Source: an uncultured Pelagibacteraceae bacterium
GTDB lineage: Bacteria > Pseudomonadota > Alphaproteobacteria > Pelagibacterales > Pelagibacteraceae
Length of the DNA: 64,000 nt
Assembly (NCBI GenBank): GCA_902597335.1
Contig: CACJXK010000005.1
Location: 1-64,000, forward strand
Direction of reading: 5' to 3'
Both the position numbers and the translations under genes were made by a program. The notes beneath the pieces were generated by a model that had not been told where the DNA came from, ran no database searches, and worked only from the letters and a program-made list of their open reading frames with translations. Shown piece after piece: positions 61,585-64,000 of this stretch. Position 1 is the first letter of the stretch. Each line of letters starts with the position of its first letter.

Positions 61585-62751
61585 TTAATCAGGAAATGGT
61601 AAAGAAGTTATAATGCCTTTTCTGTTTTTTCCATTAAAAGTGTTTATAAAAACTTCATTCCCCAAATCCCAAAAATCTCTATTTATCATTGATAAACCTA
61701 TATTTTTCTTAATTCTTGGCGAATAAATTCCGGAAGCAATTTGTCCAATCTTTTTATTGTTTTTTGAGTATACCGGCAAAGGAACTCCTGTTGGCTTGCA
61801 GGGTTCGCCATCAAAAATTATTCCTCTCATCTGTTGTTTAATTCCTTCAGATTGAATCTTTCTCAAAGCTTGTTTTCCAATAAAATTATGATCATCTTCT
61901 TGTTTACAATATTTCTCGAGATTGCATTCTAGTGGGTTATTTTCTCTAGTGAAATCATTGCCATAGGACATAAGTCCTGCCTCAATTCTATCAATGAGGT
62001 TTGGACATCCTGGAGATATATTAAATTTTTGACCATGATCCCAAACAACATCCCAAAGCTTTTCACCAAGTTCAATTTCATTAAAATGAGTTTCAAATCC
62101 TTTGAAATAAATTTCAAAACCATCTTGCTTGCTATAACCTGACCTTGCGATTATTTGTTTTGTACCTAAAAAGTCAAAAACTTTAAAATTGAAAAATTTT
62201 AATTTTTTTATGTCTTCACCAAATATTGAAACCAAAAGGTCTTCGGATTTTGGGCCTTGAATAGCCAATGGATAAACATCTGGCTCTACTATTTCAACAT
62301 TATATCCAGAACCTAATGCAATACCTTTTGCCCATAGAAGAATATCTGAGTCAGCTATTGAAATCCAAAACATATCATCGTCTAGTTTAAGTAAAACAGG
62401 ATCATTAATCATTCCTGCGGTCTCATCTATTATTGGAATATAAAAACATTTTCCAGTTTCCATTTTTTTTATTGAGCGAGGTGTCATTTTTTGTACAAGT
62501 TTTGCTGCATCAGGACCTGAAATTTGTACTTGTCTTTGGCAAGATACATCCCAGACTTGAACTTCCTTTCTTAAATGCCAGTAATCTTCCTCAACTGAGT
62601 TTTTAAATCCTTTTGGTAACAACATGTGGTTTACGACGGTAAAATCTGACACGCCACATTCTTCAACCTTATTAGTAAATGGAGTACGCCTTATACGTCT
62701 TGACATATTTAATTTAATATTTTTTTGATGTATTAAATTTTCACCACTCAT
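61585..62751 (-). CDS. DmdA-family (DMSP demethylase-like) GcvT-fold methyltransferase
   Basis: This 388-residue GcvT-fold protein has the DmdA hallmarks RRIRRTPFTNKVEE near the start, NHMLLPKGF, VQVWDVSCQRQVQISGPDA, FWISIADSDILLWAKGIALG and PGCPNLIDRIEAGLMSYGND. DmdA moves a methyl group from dimethylsulfoniopropionate to tetrahydrofolate. The RSGWSKQGG block of known DmdA proteins, as I remember it, reads RSGYSKQDG here, so this may be a paralogue for another methylated substrate. An internal Met at residue 16 (62706) could be the real start. It follows the HIUase-like stop by 1 bp. Confidence 0.75.
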   Translation of the reverse strand: MSGENLIHQKNIKLNMSRRIRRTPFTNKVEECGVSDFTVVNHMLLPKGFKNSVEEDYWHLRKEVQVWDVSCQRQVQISGPDAAKLVQKMTPRSIKKMETGKCFYIPIIDETAGMINDPVLLKLDDDMFWISIADSDILLWAKGIALGSGYNVEIVEPDVYPLAIQGPKSEDLLVSIFGEDIKKLKFFNFKVFDFLGTKQIIARSGYSKQDGFEIYFKGFETHFNEIELGEKLWDVVWDHGQKFNISPGCPNLIDRIEAGLMSYGNDFTRENNPLECNLEKYCKQEDDHNFIGKQALRKIQSEGIKQQMRGIIFDGEPCKPTGVPLPVYSKNNKKIGQIASGIYSPRIKKNIGLSMINRDFWDLGNEVFINTFNGKNRKGIITSLPFPD

Positions 62752-62752
62752 T

Positions 62753-63088
62753 CTATTTTGACCACCACACAGTGTAGCTATTTTTAGAAATTATTATGGG
62801 TATATGATATTTTTTATTATTATCTTCCATTTTAAATTTAATATTTATTTCAGAAATAATTCTTTTCTCAGAAAAATAATCCCCAGTTTTGCAAATCATT
62901 TCATATTCGCACTTGGTATCATCATCACTTAGATCAAATTCTTTATGTATTCTACCACCATCATCAGATTTACTTTCACAGAAAATTTCTTTATCTCCAT
63001 TTTTTTTTATTTGATAAATTATTACATCAATATTCCCAGCATGAGATCCATTAGTAGCATCTAATAAGTGTGATGAAAATATTGCCAT
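62753..63088 (-). CDS. Hydroxyisourate hydrolase/transthyretin-like protein with altered C-terminus
   Basis: This 111-residue protein matches the HIUase/transthyretin-like family: H7 in SSHLLDATNGSHAG, R46 in DGGRIHKEF and H95 in YHIPII align with catalytic residues of 5-hydroxyisourate hydrolase. The family-defining C-terminal YRGS tetrapeptide is replaced by WWSK at exactly the same length. The usual urate-pathway activity is therefore doubtful. It lies 1 bp from the ThDP enzyme and from the DmdA-like gene, so a ring-opening or binding role in a different pathway is possible (inference). Confidence 0.72.
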   Translation of the reverse strand: MAIFSSHLLDATNGSHAGNIDVIIYQIKKNGDKEIFCESKSDDGGRIHKEFDLSDDDTKCEYEMICKTGDYFSEKRIISEINIKFKMEDNNKKYHIPIIISKNSYTVWWSK

Positions 63089-63089
63089 T

Positions 63090-64000
63090 TTATTCTATTG
63101 ATGACTTTTCTCTTTTGCTTGCAACTGCAGAGACTATTGGGCTTAATACTGGTTTTGCTTTAACATTTACACATGCAGGTTTTCCACTTTCCATTGCCCT
63201 TTTAAGTGCCGGTGCTAGCTCTTCTCTTTTATTAACTAATTCTCCATACCCTCCAAAACCCTCAAAAATCTTATGAAATGGTATGTCTCTAAAATCAGTT
63301 GCAACGCTTTTGCCACTTTTAAATAATCTCTCTTGTTGTTGTCCAATTGAGGCCAATCCACCATTGTTATCAATTACAACAGTAATAGGTTTTTTTTCAT
63401 AAAATACACTTTCAATCGACATACCTCCTGATAAAAACGCACCATCTCCACTTATAAGAACAACATTTGAATCTGGATTGTGATTTTTAGCAGATAAAGC
63501 AAACGATACACCAACACCTAGCATGCTAAATGTTCCAGGATGCAAGATACCTTTTAATTTTTTACCTTTTGCACCCGCAATATTAATTGCAATTTCTGAC
63601 CAGAAATGTGTATTTCCTCCATCTATAACAAGCCAGTCGTTTTTACCCATTGCTTCTTGGACATCTAATGAAAGTTGTAGAGGATGAATTTTCCCTCCAT
63701 TTTTTTTTGATGCCTCAGCCTCTATCTCTAAGTCTTTCAAAGATTTATCTACCCATTCTTTTTTCTTTTTTTTGTTTTCTTCGAACCAAGTTGTGTCTAA
63801 AGTCCACTTATTATTTTTCTTTAAATTAGATAATGTATCTAGAAAAACACCAGGATCACTTAATAAACAAAAATCAGCTGCTCTATTAAGTTCTACTTCC
63901 TCATGAGAACCATTTATACAAACTAACTTTGATGATTTAGGTATAAAAGGTGGATTTCCAAAATTCATTTGATTGTCTAAACGCGCCCCAACTACAAGTA
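63090..64000 (-). CDS. ThDP enzyme (oxalyl-CoA decarboxylase/acetolactate-synthase class), N-terminus beyond window
   Basis: The frame stays open to the window edge: ten more codons upstream of the Met at 63968 read LVVGARLDNQ, the central-domain motif of ThDP enzymes, so the real start lies outside. Present are the central domain, the C-terminal ThDP/metal site SGDGAFLSGG ending in DNNGG, and the tail KPVLSPIVS. About 260 N-terminal residues, including the catalytic Glu, are missing from view. The GARLDN/FG-type centre resembles oxalyl-CoA decarboxylase and 2-hydroxyacyl-CoA lyase. It is the first visible gene of the run leading to the thiolase. Confidence 0.83.
   Translation of the reverse strand, partial: LVVGARLDNQMNFGNPPFIPKSSKLVCINGSHEEVELNRAADFCLLSDPGVFLDTLSNLKKNNKWTLDTTWFEENKKKKKEWVDKSLKDLEIEAEASKKNGGKIHPLQLSLDVQEAMGKNDWLVIDGGNTHFWSEIAINIAGAKGKKLKGILHPGTFSMLGVGVSFALSAKNHNPDSNVVLISGDGAFLSGGMSIESVFYEKKPITVVIDNNGGLASIGQQQERLFKSGKSVATDFRDIPFHKIFEGFGGYGELVNKREELAPALKRAMESGKPACVNVKAKPVLSPIVSAVASKREKSSIE

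Noticed and set aside
1..64000. tRNA, rRNA, CRISPR arrays, insertion sequences or integrase genes
   Set aside because: No repeated spacer array, terminal inverted repeat with transposase, or tRNA-like cloverleaf was noticed; gaps between genes are too short for most of these.

Overview
The window looks like a piece of a SAR11-type (Pelagibacterales) or similarly streamlined marine alphaproteobacterial genome. The reasons are the very AT-rich sequence (judged by eye, not computed), proteins rich in Lys/Asn/Ile, genes packed with 1-10 bp gaps or 1-8 bp overlaps, no gene-free stretch over about 120 bp, no recognisable transcription-factor gene in 64 kb, and a gene content dominated by uptake and breakdown of small nitrogenous and methylated metabolites. 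No rRNA, tRNA, CRISPR array, insertion sequence or phage gene was seen.

Layout. 1-1314: the 3' end of a DUF1479 oxygenase gene, glutaredoxin and a TIGR03643-type protein. 1433-8425: a LysE exporter, a branched-chain/polar amino-acid ABC system (binding protein, then a terminator, then LivH-LivM-LivG-LivF, with livM and livG each carrying a single-base frameshift), AzlCD and a secreted pentapeptide-repeat protein. 8430-14623: glutarate hydroxylase GlaH/CsiD, a pyrroline-5-carboxylate-reductase-like protein, a second complete LivGFHM set and an ArgO/LysE exporter; a convergent binding-protein gene follows (14669-15859). 15932-24513 (minus strand): an apparent catabolic operon of LLM flavin monooxygenase, ThDP enzyme, AA_synth-family protein, alpha/beta hydrolase, aldehyde dehydrogenase and DMT transporters, plus an IPNS-like oxygenase. 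24549-33274: a quaternary-amine locus with a GMC (choline-dehydrogenase-like) oxidase, a PhnZ/TmpB-like HD oxygenase, a TauD-like dioxygenase, betainyl-CoA thioesterase, CitE-like lyase, class II aldolase, the divergent dehydrocarnitine-cleavage enzyme and L-carnitine dehydrogenase, then a second LLM + hydrolase pair.

33279-42249 holds an SDR, a PhyH-like oxygenase and a ProU-type betaine/carnitine ABC system (one ProX, one fused double-domain ProW, two ProV ATPases) surrounding a gamma-butyrobetaine-hydroxylase/TmpA-like dioxygenase and a GDPD. 42242-53941 has Fe-alcohol dehydrogenase, amidase, two homocysteine S-methyltransferases, MsrA, a serine hydrolase, an aldehyde dehydrogenase, a beta-hydroxyacid dehydrogenase and three DMT transporters. 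54002-60443 has EutA-like and ectoine-hydrolase (DoeA)-like enzymes followed by a spermidine/putrescine-type ABC transporter. 60445-64000 has thiolase, a DmdA-family protein, an altered HIUase-like protein and a partial ThDP enzyme.

How it fits together (inference): ABC systems import betaines, carnitine, amino acids and polyamine- or ectoine-like compounds. A set of six Fe(II)/2-oxoglutarate oxygenases, one HD-type diiron oxygenase, two LLM monooxygenases, dehydrogenases and lyases would convert them to glycine betaine, methyl groups, C2-C4 acids and ammonium. The carnitine-to-betaine route is the best supported. The HD oxygenase locus and the LLM/ThDP operon are the best candidates for undescribed pathways.
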